From assembly GCF_048263965.1 (NCBI RefSeq), contig NZ_JBLXDO010000024.1, positions 1 through 64,000 on the forward strand: DNA of 64,000 nt, in the 5' to 3' direction. Within the stretch, counting starts at the first letter, position 1. The number at the start of each line of letters is the position of its first letter. Positions 7,622 to 16,317 of the stretch are shown here, piece after piece. The position numbers and the translations under genes were made by a program. This stretch comes from Ferrimonas sp048263965. Its GTDB lineage: Bacteria > Pseudomonadota > Gammaproteobacteria > Enterobacterales > Shewanellaceae. The notes beneath the pieces are model-generated. The model did not search any database, was not told the DNA's origin, and worked only from the letters and a program-made list of their open reading frames with translations.

Positions 7622-8315
7622 GCCTGAACGTTTTGAGTAGAGGCAAAAGGGCATTCTCAGTATCTGTTGGCTAATGGTTTGATTTGTCACAAAGCTGGTT
7701 TGCCTCTGTTGCTGAACCGGGGCGAGATCGACCTGAATCCACCGAACTGCCTGAAAGGTAAACAGACAACCCGCATGAGTAATAAAAGGATTATGCGAGA
7801 TGTCATAATTGTGATCTTTGGCAAGATAATTCAAGTTTGCCCGCTGAAGATCACATTTAACTTCTGGTTGACTCCCTTTTGAGCCGCGCGGTTTCCTCAA
7901 TCCCACGGCCTTTTTCGAACCAGATCATCCACTGCTAAATTTCGTGACCCACTTCAAGTTAAAAAAGAGCCTTCGTTACAATTGGGTTACATGGTTTTTT
8001 GCTAATTCATTGATATACATTCGATTATAGGCACAATCTATCACAAACTAACTTTTGGTTATATTGGTCGTTAAACAAAATTATGTCTCTGATATTTAAA
8101 GAATTTAAGTGTCAGATTTAGGTATTTGGCCCTTTGGGTGAATCTGCGTCGATAAAGTTTTGATGAAATTAGAGCCTGAATTCCACTGTTTGATTTGCAG
8201 AATGCGTCTAACTAGAATTCGTCGACAACGAAAATGAAATGTAAGCCGACTGTTGCGGAAATAGTGGTCAGCCATTTCTCCAGCTAACTGTTGGATTAAT
8301 CCCCAGAGGTTATCG
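7622..8315 (+). other. Gene-free stretch of about 690 bases before the DUF3360 gene
   Basis: Only short open frames without ribosome-binding sites or recognisable sequence occur here. The stretch is AT-richer than its flanks. The only structure I noticed is a 9-bp inverted repeat, TGTGATCTT (7810-7818) and AAGATCACA (7847-7855). It may be the long regulatory leader of the downstream transporter. Confidence 0.5.
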
Positions 8316-9767
8316 ATGTCAACACAAACTGCTTCCTATAAGGATCGCCATAAGCCGGCCAGTTCCTTCGAGAATCGTCAGAGCTATCTCGAAAACGAAC
8401 TGACCATCATGAACTTCCGGCGCTGGCGTGTGCACCTGCCGTTTCGCGATTTCGGCATTGAATTCGAAGATCTGATCCCGGCTCTCGCCGCCACCATCGG
8501 TAAGGTGGTGATGGTGACTGCCATGGCAGCGGCCTTTGCTGCCCAGTTCGGTCTGTCTCCCGAGTTCATCGCCGAAAACGTGCGTTACGAGCTGCTGATT
8601 GCGGGTGTGCTGTTCGCAGTCGTCTTCTCAGCCATCCTGAACCCCAACACCAACCTGGCCGGTACCCACGGTCCGATGATTCCGTTGATTCCTCTGATTG
8701 CTGCGGCGGGTGGTCACCCACTGGCGCTGGGGATCATGGTGGGCGTCTTCGGCTTGCTGCTCAGTTGGAGTAAGGGCGGTTCCCGACTGGTGACCATGAC
8801 CGGCGAAGGGGTGAAGGGCGGCCTGCTCATCTACCTGGGCGCCATCGGTCTGGTTGGTCAGATCACCAAGCTCGAAGCCTGGTCCTCTGGCATCGGCATG
8901 GGCTACGTGTCCTTCGGGGTTATCTTTGCCACCGTAGTGATCTACGCCTACCTGGCTCGCGTGAAGATGCGCTGGTTGGCGATTCCTCTGTGTTCCTTCC
9001 TGGCCGGTGTCGTTGCCTGGGCCATGGGCACGCCGTTCGAGTTCGTTACCGAACCCGGTCTGCCGCCGCTGAGCCCCTTCTTCTGGTGGGGTGAGAACAC
9101 CGGCTGGCAGATGGGCTGGCCTGAGCTGAGCCACTTTGTTGCGGTAATTCCTTTTGCCATCCTGGCGGTTGCCATGTGGTCCCCTGATTTCCTGGGCCAC
9201 CGCGTATTCCAGGAGCTGAACTATCCCAAGAAGGCCAAAGGCGTTCTGATGAACGTGGACGACACCATGACCGTGTGCTCCATCCGTCAGATCGTAGGTT
9301 CTGTGCTGGGCGGCGGTAACCTGGCCTCCTCCTGGGGTACCTACATGATCCCTGCGGCCATCGCCAAGCGTCCTATCCCTGGCGGCGCCCTGCTGACCGG
9401 TGTGATGTGTGTGCTGGCTGCTGTCCTGGGTTACCCCATGGACCTGGCCATGTGGGAGCCTGTACTGCGTGTGGCCCTGCTGGTAGGTGTATTCCTGCCT
9501 CTGCTGGAAGCGGGCATGCAGATGGTACGTGACAATCAGAGCGCCCAGAGCGCCGGTGTGTGCATGTTCTCCTGTGCCTTCGTAAACCCAGTATTTGGTT
9601 GGGCTCTGACCATGCTGCTGGATAACCTGGGCCTGATTGGTGACAAGGAGCGTTCCGCTCAGCTGTCCACCGCTGACCGTCTGGTTATCCCTCTGATCGC
9701 CTTCGTTATCTGTGTAGGCGCCCTGGCCCTGGTTGGTCAGCTGCCCGGTATTCCAGCCCTGCTGTAA
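8316..9767 (+). CDS. DUF3360 family polytopic membrane protein, putative transporter
   Basis: Integral inner-membrane protein of 483 residues with about a dozen hydrophobic segments after a 60-residue soluble N-terminus. The sequence resembles the DUF3360 family, distant relatives of SulP/NCS2 anion and nucleobase carriers. Family-like segments include NPNTNLAGTHGPMIPLIPL near residue 110 and VGSVLGGGNLASSWGTYMIP near 330. The substrate is unknown. AGAGG precedes the ATG at the right distance. Single gene, preceded by a very long untranslated region and followed by a strong terminator. Confidence 0.75.
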   Translation: MSTQTASYKDRHKPASSFENRQSYLENELTIMNFRRWRVHLPFRDFGIEFEDLIPALAATIGKVVMVTAMAAAFAAQFGLSPEFIAENVRYELLIAGVLFAVVFSAILNPNTNLAGTHGPMIPLIPLIAAAGGHPLALGIMVGVFGLLLSWSKGGSRLVTMTGEGVKGGLLIYLGAIGLVGQITKLEAWSSGIGMGYVSFGVIFATVVIYAYLARVKMRWLAIPLCSFLAGVVAWAMGTPFEFVTEPGLPPLSPFFWWGENTGWQMGWPELSHFVAVIPFAILAVAMWSPDFLGHRVFQELNYPKKAKGVLMNVDDTMTVCSIRQIVGSVLGGGNLASSWGTYMIPAAIAKRPIPGGALLTGVMCVLAAVLGYPMDLAMWEPVLRVALLVGVFLPLLEAGMQMVRDNQSAQSAGVCMFSCAFVNPVFGWALTMLLDNLGLIGDKERSAQLSTADRLVIPLIAFVICVGALALVGQLPGIPALL

Positions 9768-9793
9768 TGCCCTAGGGAATTGAGAGAGAGAAG

Positions 9794-9821
9794 AAGCGGC
9801 CCCAAATGGGGCCGCTTTTTT
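9794..9821. terminator. Terminator of the DUF3360 gene
   Basis: AGCGGCCCC-AAAT-GGGGCCGCTTTTTT. It can also fold on the minus strand, but lacks a T-tract there. Confidence 0.85.
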
Positions 9822-9868
9822 GTGTCAGGCACCTTGAGGCCCGCTGAGGCGCAGATGCTGTCGGTATA

Positions 9869-9903
9869 GGGCGATGCCGTCGCTTGGGGGGACGGCATCG
9901 CCC
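9869..9903. repeat. Perfect 13-bp inverted repeat in the astB 3' region
   Basis: GGGCGATGCCGTC (9869-9881) and GACGGCATCGCCC (9891-9903) with a 9-base loop. It starts 12 bases past the astB stop on the minus strand and has no T-tract. It could stabilise the 3' end or act as a Rho-independent stop without a classic tail. Confidence 0.6.
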
Positions 9904-9914
9904 TGCTGAAGGGG

Positions 9915-11255
9915 TTATCCCCGCTGGAAGGGGTAGACGCTGCCCAGTTTCAGCAGCTGAGTCAGCTCGTCCAAAGCGGTGAGGGATTCGTTCAGCAGGG
10001 ACGGGTCACGCAGGTCATCCAGGGTCAGCTGGTCGCGATAATGCTTGCTGACCCAGGCACTCAGGCTGGCGTGGCTGGCCTGGTTGATCAGCGTTGCCTG
10101 ATTCACTCCGGCCAGCTCCTGCTCGTTCATCGCCACCCTCAGGCGCAGACAGGCTGGGCCACCCCCATTTTGCATGCTCTGCTTGACGTTGAAATAGAGC
10201 ACCTTGGCGATGGGGTTGTTCTGGGCCACCAGGGTCTCCAGGTAGGCTGCCACCTGGGCATTTTCCTGGCACTCGGTGGGGGCAATGATCACCATCTCAC
10301 CGCTGGGCAGGGTGAGGATCTGGGTATTGAACAGGTAGCTCCTGACCGCGTTGTCGATGCTGACCGCCTCGGTGGGCACCTTGATAAAGTGCAGTTCGCC
10401 CTCGCCGAACTTGCGGCGCACCTCCTCCAGCTTGGACTGGGTGTCGAGGAAAGCCTGCTCATGGTAGAACAGCACGTTGTGGTTGCCCACGGCGATCACA
10501 TCGTTGTGGAACACCCCCTGGTCAATGACATCCGGGTTCTGCTGGATAAAGACGGTGTTGTCTTCATTCAGCTGGTGCAGCCTGGCCACCGCCTGACTGG
10601 CTTCCAGGGTCTGACGGGCCGGATAGAGGCTGGGCTTGGGGGCGGTGGGATCCGAGCCGTGCTGGCCATAGACAAACAGCTGAACCCCCTGCTGGCCGTA
10701 GTCCCGGCACAGTCGGGTATGGTTGGCGGCCCCCTCATCGCCGAACATCTCATGAGCGGGGAGGGCGTGGTGGTGGGCGAACCTCTGTTGGTCGACAAAG
10801 GTGGCCTTGAGGATGCGTCCGGTCACCCCATGCTCGATGGCCCGGTGGAATTTGTTCACCAGATTGGCCGGGGTGAAGTGGACCTTGCCGTCGGCACTGT
10901 CGGCACTGGGTGAGACGGTGGCGGCGTTGGCGGTCCACATGCTGGAGGCGGAGTAACAGGCCATCAGCAGGTGAGGAGCGGTATCGAAGGCTTTCTGCAG
11001 GATCTCACCGTCACTGCCGGAGAAGCCCAACTGCTTCAGGGTGTGGATGTCGGGGCGCTGCTGGGGGGCCAATACCCCCTGCACCATGCCCAGCTGCTGG
11101 ACGGAGAGCATCTTATCCAGCCCCTGCAGGGCGGCGGCCCTGGGGTTTGAAACCGCCTGAGCGTTGGACTGGGAGGCAACGTTGCCAAAGGAGAGACCGG
11201 CATAGTTGTGGGTGGGGCCTACCAGGCCATCGAAGTTGGCTTCAAAAGCTCGCAT
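9915..11255 (-). CDS. astB: N-succinylarginine dihydrolase
   Basis: Second enzyme of the arginine succinyltransferase (AST) pathway; converts succinylarginine to succinylornithine, CO2 and ammonia. It has 446 residues, one fewer than E. coli AstB. The start MRAFEANFDGLVGPTHNYAG is highly family-specific. The catalytic Cys lies in the NGGGPAC segment near the C-terminus. The other ast genes are not adjacent, as is common in Shewanella relatives where astB stands apart. I could not identify an ArgR box upstream with confidence. Confidence 0.96.
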   Translation of the reverse strand: MRAFEANFDGLVGPTHNYAGLSFGNVASQSNAQAVSNPRAAALQGLDKMLSVQQLGMVQGVLAPQQRPDIHTLKQLGFSGSDGEILQKAFDTAPHLLMACYSASSMWTANAATVSPSADSADGKVHFTPANLVNKFHRAIEHGVTGRILKATFVDQQRFAHHHALPAHEMFGDEGAANHTRLCRDYGQQGVQLFVYGQHGSDPTAPKPSLYPARQTLEASQAVARLHQLNEDNTVFIQQNPDVIDQGVFHNDVIAVGNHNVLFYHEQAFLDTQSKLEEVRRKFGEGELHFIKVPTEAVSIDNAVRSYLFNTQILTLPSGEMVIIAPTECQENAQVAAYLETLVAQNNPIAKVLYFNVKQSMQNGGGPACLRLRVAMNEQELAGVNQATLINQASHASLSAWVSKHYRDQLTLDDLRDPSLLNESLTALDELTQLLKLGSVYPFQRG

Positions 11256-11520
11256 GAAAATTCCTTTGCTTATTTATAGTTAAACCTCTCTGCCTGAGCC
11301 CGGGAGGGCCTGAACAAGCAGGTGAAGAAAGTCAACAGTATAAGGCGCAAACTGTGATGGACAAGGGGGGAACTGCTGCTCAGATGTAACATCTGCATAA
11401 CTATTACTTGCGTTGCCTCCCTCATTGCATTAGTAATTTTTTTATATGCGAATCTAGTCCCAAAAAAATTCTCGATTGGACAAATTTCGACTAACTGATG
11501 GCTTCCTTGGGGGTCAAGGC

Positions 11521-11549
11521 TTGAAACTCACAGGTCTTCCCTCTATATA
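11521..11549 (+). promoter_or_regulatory. Promoter of topA
   Basis: TTGAAA (11521-11526), 17 bases, TATATA (11544-11549): near-consensus sigma-70. The same stretch reads GGCTTGAAA-N12-CCCTCTATA, resembling a sigma-32 promoter. E. coli topA also has a heat-shock promoter. Confidence 0.6.
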
Positions 11550-11599
11550 TGGAGCCACTTTGTATAAACCGCTTGCAGACAGGTGTCCTAACCCCCGCC

Positions 11600-14260
11600 A
11601 TGGCTAAATCACTGGTAATTGTGGAGTCGCCCGCCAAGGCGAAGACCATTAACAAATATCTCGGCAAAGACTTCATCGTGAAATCCTCGGTGGGGCACAT
11701 CCGTGACTTGCCCACCTCTGCCAGTCAATCTGAGTCAGCGGCCCCGGCCAAGAGTGCCGCGGAAGTGCGCAAGATGGCCCCGGAGGCCAAGGCCGCTTAC
11801 AAGCGTGAGCGTGAGTATCAGGGACTGATTGCCCGCATGGGCATCGACCCGGAACACGACTGGAAGGCCAACTACCAGGTGCTGCCTGGCAAAGAGAAGG
11901 TGGTCAAGGAGCTTCAGACCCTGGCTGCCAAGGCGGACCACGTCTACCTCGCAACGGATTTGGACCGCGAAGGGGAAGCGATCGCCTGGCATCTTCAGCA
12001 GGTGATTGGCGGCGACGACAGTCGCTACCGTCGGGTGGTGTTCAACGAGATCACCAAGGGCGCCATCAAGGAAGCCTTTGCTCACCCACTGGAACTGAAT
12101 CAGGCCAGGGTCAACGCTCAGCAGGCCCGTCGTTTCCTCGACCGGGTGGTGGGCTTCATGGTGTCGCCTCTGCTGTGGAAGAAGATCGGCCGCGGCCTGT
12201 CTGCGGGCCGGGTTCAGTCCGTGGCGGTGCGACTGCTGGTGGAGCGCGAGCGTGAGATCCGCGCCTTCGTGCCGGAAGAGTTCTGGGACCTGCACGCCGA
12301 TCTGGGTTCCGCCTCAGGCGATGCCCTGCGGATGCAGGTCGCCCGCTTCCAGGGGAATAAACTGGAACTGGGCAATGAGACCGAGGCGATGGCCGCGGTG
12401 GCCGCCCTGAAGGCCGCGGGCTACACCGTCGCCGGCCGCGAGGATAAGCCCAGTAAGAGCCGTCCCCAGGCTCCCTTTATCACCTCCACCCTGCAGCAGG
12501 CGGCCAGTACCCGTCTGGGCTTCGGGGTGAAGAAGACCATGACCCTGGCTCAGCGTCTGTATGAGGCCGGTTACATCACCTACATGCGTACCGACTCCAC
12601 CAACCTCTCCAAAGAGGCGGTGGCCAACTGTCGTGATTACATCCAGCAGTGGCATGGTGATGCCTACCTGCCTGAGGCACCCAAGGTGTATGGCAGCAAG
12701 GAGGGCGCCCAGGAAGCGCACGAAGCGATTCGTCCTTCCGACGTGACCGTGAAGGCCGACGGCCTCTCCGGCATGGAGCGTGACGCCGAGCGCCTGTACG
12801 ACCTGATCTGGCGCCAGTTTGTGGCCTGCCAGATGACCGAAGCCCGTTACGACGCCACCACCCTGACGGTGACCGCCGGTGACTATGAGCTCAAGGCCAA
12901 GGGCCGCATCATGCGCTTTGACGGTTGGACCGCGGTTCAGCCACCGTTGCGGCGCAAGGGCGAAGAGGATCTGATCCTGCCACCGGTCAAGGTGGGGGAC
13001 AGCCTCAGCCTGAAGGAACTGGATCCACGTCAGCACTTCACCAAGCCACCGGCACGCTTCAACGAAGCCTCCCTGGTGAAGGAGCTGGAGAAGCGCGGTA
13101 TCGGCCGCCCCTCCACCTACGCTTCCATCATCTCCACCATCGTGGACCGGGGCTATGTGAAGGTGGAAAACCGCCGATTCTTCGCCGAGAAGATGGGCGA
13201 GATCGTCACCGACCGCCTGGTGCAGAACTTCACTGACCTGCTCAACTACGACTTTACCGCGGAGATGGAGCAGACCCTGGATAAGATCGCCGACGACCAG
13301 CGCGACTGGAAGCAGGTGCTCAACGAGTTCTATGGCGGCTTCACCCAGCGCCTGGATCAGGCCGGATTGCCCGCCGACGAGGGTGGCATGGTGGGCAACG
13401 AGATGGTGTTGACCGACATCCCCTGTCCTACCTGTGAGCGCTCCATGGGCATTCGTACCGCCACCACAGGCGTGTTCCTGGGGTGCAGCGGCTACAGCCT
13501 GCCGCCGAAAGAGCGGTGCAAGACCACCATCAACCTCACCCCGGGTGAGGAAGCGGTTGCGGTACTCGAAGGCGAGGACCTGGAAACCGAAGCCCTGCGT
13601 CACAAGCGTCGTTGTCCCAAGTGCGGCACCGCCATGGACAGCTACCTGATCGACGAACAGCGTAAGCTGCATGTGTGTGGTAACAACCCGAGTTGCAGCG
13701 GCTACGAGGTGGAGAAGGGCAGCTTCAAGATCAAGGGCTATGACGGTCCCATCATCGAGTGTGACCGTTGCGGCGCCGACATGGAGCTGAAGAACGGCCG
13801 CTTCGGTAAGTACTTCGCCTGCACCAACACCGAGAACTGCAAAAACACCCGTAAGCTGCTCAAGAGCGGTGAGGTGGCTCCACCGAAAGAGGATCCGGTT
13901 CAACTGCCCGAGCTGCCTTGCGAAAAGTCCGACGCGCACTTCGTGCTGCGTGATGGCGCCGCCGGCCTGTTCCTGGCTGCCAGCACCTTCCCCAAGAGCC
14001 GGGAGACCCGCGCACCCAAGGTGGAGGAGCTGGTTCGCTTCAAGGATCGCATCTCGCCCAAGTTCCACTACCTGACCGAGGCTCCGGCCAAAGATGGTGA
14101 TGGCAACCTGGCCGTGGTGAAGTTCAGCCGTAAAACCAAGGAGCAGTACGTGGCCACCGAGGTTAATGGCAAGGCCACAGGCTGGACCGCCAAGTACATC
14201 GAAGGCAAGTGGGTCGAGGAGCAGACCAAGAAGCGTGCCCCGGCGAAGAAGAAAGCCTGA
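11600..14260 (+). CDS. topA: DNA topoisomerase I
   Basis: Relaxes negative supercoils by a type IA strand-passage mechanism. I chose ATG 11600 because MAKSLVIVESPAKAKTI is the conserved N-terminus; the longer frame from 11549 overlaps the promoter. The 886-residue protein shows the TOPRIM acidic triad D120, D122 and E124, and the nucleophile Tyr328 in YITYMRTDST. From about residue 609 come three zinc-ribbon modules (CPTC, CPKC, CDRC), then further C-terminal domains and a lysine-rich tail (KKRAPAKKK). E. coli TopA has 865 residues. Single gene ending at a bidirectional terminator shared with ribB. Confidence 0.97.
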   Translation: MAKSLVIVESPAKAKTINKYLGKDFIVKSSVGHIRDLPTSASQSESAAPAKSAAEVRKMAPEAKAAYKREREYQGLIARMGIDPEHDWKANYQVLPGKEKVVKELQTLAAKADHVYLATDLDREGEAIAWHLQQVIGGDDSRYRRVVFNEITKGAIKEAFAHPLELNQARVNAQQARRFLDRVVGFMVSPLLWKKIGRGLSAGRVQSVAVRLLVEREREIRAFVPEEFWDLHADLGSASGDALRMQVARFQGNKLELGNETEAMAAVAALKAAGYTVAGREDKPSKSRPQAPFITSTLQQAASTRLGFGVKKTMTLAQRLYEAGYITYMRTDSTNLSKEAVANCRDYIQQWHGDAYLPEAPKVYGSKEGAQEAHEAIRPSDVTVKADGLSGMERDAERLYDLIWRQFVACQMTEARYDATTLTVTAGDYELKAKGRIMRFDGWTAVQPPLRRKGEEDLILPPVKVGDSLSLKELDPRQHFTKPPARFNEASLVKELEKRGIGRPSTYASIISTIVDRGYVKVENRRFFAEKMGEIVTDRLVQNFTDLLNYDFTAEMEQTLDKIADDQRDWKQVLNEFYGGFTQRLDQAGLPADEGGMVGNEMVLTDIPCPTCERSMGIRTATTGVFLGCSGYSLPPKERCKTTINLTPGEEAVAVLEGEDLETEALRHKRRCPKCGTAMDSYLIDEQRKLHVCGNNPSCSGYEVEKGSFKIKGYDGPIIECDRCGADMELKNGRFGKYFACTNTENCKNTRKLLKSGEVAPPKEDPVQLPELPCEKSDAHFVLRDGAAGLFLAASTFPKSRETRAPKVEELVRFKDRISPKFHYLTEAPAKDGDGNLAVVKFSRKTKEQYVATEVNGKATGWTAKYIEGKWVEEQTKKRAPAKKKA

Positions 14261-14284
14261 TCACCGCTTTTTCACTAAGAAACT

Positions 14285-14315
14285 AAAAAGCCCGCTGCAG
14301 TCAGCGGGCTTTTTT
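14285..14315. terminator. Bidirectional terminator between topA and ribB
   Basis: AAAAAGCCCGCTG / CAGCGGGCTTTTT with A- and T-tracts on both sides. Confidence 0.85.
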
Positions 14316-14342
14316 GTGCCTGTAAGCGCCTCAGCGGCATTC

Positions 14343-14990
14343 TCAGGCGCTTTGGCGCTCCAGTTGAACTCGGTATGCCACCAGGTCCTCAATGGTCAAC
14401 AGAGGCATTTGACGAGCTTTGGCGAACTCTGCCAGGGCCGGTAGGCGCATCATCTCACCGTCGTCGTGATTCAGCTCGCAGATCACCGCCGCCGGTGAGA
14501 GGCCAGCCAGACGGGCCAGATCCACCGAACCTTCGGTGTGGCCACGGCGGGAGAGTACCCCCCCGGGCTGGGCACGCAGGGGAAAGACATGACCTGGACG
14601 GGCCAGATCTTCCGGGCGAGCGCCCTCGGCTACGGCGGTGCGGACGGTGACCGCCCGGTCAGAAGCGGACACGCCGGTGCTGACGCCGACCTTGGCTTCG
14701 ATGGAGACGGTGAAGGCGGTCTGGTTGCGGCTGTTGTTGTCTGCCACCATGGCGGGCAGGGCCAGTTGCTCAACCCGTTCCGGGGTCAGGCACAGGCAGA
14801 CGATGCCGGAGCCGTGGCGGATAAGCAGCGCCATCTGTTCCTTGGTGATGGTTTCGGCGGCGAAGATAACATCGCCTTCGTTTTCTCGGTCCTCATCATC
14901 CACCAGGATGATGCCCTGGCCCTGTTTCAGCGCGTCAATGGCTGCTTCCACACGGGAGTGGGGAGTTCCGATAAGTAGAGACTGATTCAT
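14343..14990 (-). CDS. ribB: 3,4-dihydroxy-2-butanone 4-phosphate synthase
   Basis: Makes the four-carbon precursor of riboflavin from ribulose 5-phosphate. The 215-residue protein is the monofunctional RibB type without a GTP cyclohydrolase II domain. The metal and substrate loop DDEDRENEGD is at 31-40, and RRGHTEGSVDLARLAG carries the second metal-binding histidine. AAGGACC precedes the ATG. An FMN riboswitch lies 135 bases upstream on the same strand, so expression should fall when FMN is plentiful. Confidence 0.97.
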   Translation of the reverse strand: MNQSLLIGTPHSRVEAAIDALKQGQGIILVDDEDRENEGDVIFAAETITKEQMALLIRHGSGIVCLCLTPERVEQLALPAMVADNNSRNQTAFTVSIEAKVGVSTGVSASDRAVTVRTAVAEGARPEDLARPGHVFPLRAQPGGVLSRRGHTEGSVDLARLAGLSPAAVICELNHDDGEMMRLPALAEFAKARQMPLLTIEDLVAYRVQLERQSA

Positions 14991-15124
14991 GGTAGGTCCT
15001 TAAAAATACGTTAGTTACCAGAATCAGGGCATCAGGATTAGGTCGTGGCAAGCGGCCACGACCCGGCAGGCGGAGTGATGCTCCACCGTGCGGACGTACT
15101 TGTCCTCTCAAAGAGGCTGTTACG
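14991..15124 (-). promoter_or_regulatory. Expression platform between the FMN riboswitch and ribB
   Basis: Contains a perfect 9-bp stem, GGTCGTGGC (15041-15049) and GCCACGACC (15055-15063). There is no T-tract after it on the minus strand, so control may act on translation start or by Rho rather than by an intrinsic terminator. That mechanism is inference. Confidence 0.45.
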
Positions 15125-15264
15125 CCTATCCTCTTTCATCCGGACTGTGACCGTCGGCTCTGGCATCTCACCAGATCTGCTGACCCTGCCAGCAGGCAGG
15201 CGCTCGCGGGCTCATCCCTGGAAGGGGATATACCGCCGGTGGGGAGTTTCACCCCGCCCTGAGA
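15125..15264 (-). ncRNA. FMN riboswitch (RFN element)
   Basis: Read on the minus strand, the segment contains the hallmark RFN blocks in order: CAGGGCGGGGTGAAACTCCC, ACCGGCGGTA, AGCCCGCGAGC, CAGATCTGGTG, CAGAGCCGACGGT and AGTCCGGATGAAAGAGGAT. The position directly upstream of ribB is the expected one. Confidence 0.96.
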
Positions 15265-15382
15265 ATAGTTGCCCGAAGGCAGGGCCATGCTACTCCCGGG
15301 GCTGGCCACCGGCAAGAAGGGGTGACGAATTTGGAATGGGGATCCCAATCTGGAACCTGGGGGAGGGAACGCTCAAAAAAGG

Positions 15383-15404
15383 AAAGGGGCCATCAGGCCC
15401 CTTT
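15383..15404 (-). terminator. Terminator of the 15408-16163 gene
   Basis: AAAGGGGCC-ATCA-GGCCCCTTT followed on the minus strand by a T-rich stretch. It separates that gene from the riboswitch-ribB unit. Confidence 0.75.
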
Positions 15405-15407
15405 TGA

Positions 15408-16163
15408 TTACCACTTTTTCTTCGGCTGGAACAGCTCATCAAGGTCATCCTTGGGCTTGTTCTGCTTGCTCAGGTCCTGCTTGGAACCCTCAATCGCCTG
15501 CAGCAGTTCATTGGTTTTTGCCTGCATGCGTGCCCGATAGTCGGGGCCGGCCAGTACCTGGTTGTTCAGGGCCAGGGTAATCTTGGAGAGCAGCATCTTG
15601 GCGGAGCCGTGCTGGCGGGCGTTGACCAGGTTGCGTGCCCGGTTCATCAGCACTTCGATGTGGATGCGCAGCTGCAGCTTGTCTACCTTTAGCTCTTCGT
15701 CGGTGAACACTTCAGCGGCCATGCGGCCCTTGTTGTGCTCATTACGCAATACGGGTTTGAGCTTCTTCAGGGTCTGGATCAGCACCAGGGTCTGCTTTTC
15801 GTTGCTGGGTAACTGAAACAGATCGATGCTCTCCTGGCCCAATTGGCCCGCTTCCAGGGCGGACAGCTGGCCCACGGTGTGGCTGATGCGGGCATCAAAT
15901 TCGCTGCTGCCGCCAGCCAACTGCTTGGACTGGTTCAGGGCATCGAGAATTCGGGTATTCAGGGTCTGCAGCAGGGCGTTGCTCATGGGAATGAGCGCAG
16001 CCTGGGAGAGGATCTCCTCGGTCTCTTCAATGACCGCGCGCTGTCGCGCCAGCTCCTTACGTCGCTGGGCTTCCTTGGCTTCATGATGTTGATATACCAG
16101 ATTGATGGCGATGATCACCAGCAGGGCAACCACGACCATAACGACGACGGCGAAAAATGACAT
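15408..16163 (-). CDS. Conserved membrane-anchored protein of unknown function
   Basis: 251 residues: an N-terminal transmembrane helix (about 3-24), a charged stretch HHEAKEAQRRKELARQR, then a mostly alpha-helical region likely to form coiled coils, and a Lys/Pro-rich tail ending in PKKKW. I recall similar proteins beside cysB in related genera, sometimes labelled DNA repair ATPase, but no ATP-binding motif is present here, so I would not use that name. It is divergent from cysB and has its own terminator. No function can be deduced. Confidence 0.7.
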   Translation of the reverse strand: MSFFAVVVMVVVALLVIIAINLVYQHHEAKEAQRRKELARQRAVIEETEEILSQAALIPMSNALLQTLNTRILDALNQSKQLAGGSSEFDARISHTVGQLSALEAGQLGQESIDLFQLPSNEKQTLVLIQTLKKLKPVLRNEHNKGRMAAEVFTDEELKVDKLQLRIHIEVLMNRARNLVNARQHGSAKMLLSKITLALNNQVLAGPDYRARMQAKTNELLQAIEGSKQDLSKQNKPKDDLDELFQPKKKW

Positions 16164-16317
16164 GCTTTAGCAAAGAGTTAGAATTTTTGTCAATGCTACA
16201 CTATTGTCGGTTGATGTGCATCCCGTCATGGGAGGTCACACCATATTCCGATTGATGTCAAAAAGCCTTTTGGCTATAACTAATAGGAATTAATAGGCTC
16301 AGATAGTCGAGAAGCCC

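Noticed and set aside
7667..7882. A 71-codon frame in the gap before the DUF3360 gene
   Set aside because: No ribosome-binding site, no family likeness and an unlikely amino acid pattern.
11380..11460. A possible ArgR box upstream of astB
   Set aside because: The AT-rich segment has partial matches only, and I could not align two good half-sites.
12314..14068. A 584-codon open frame on the minus strand opposite topA
   Set aside because: Antisense shadow; His/Gly/Leu-rich composition and no start signal.
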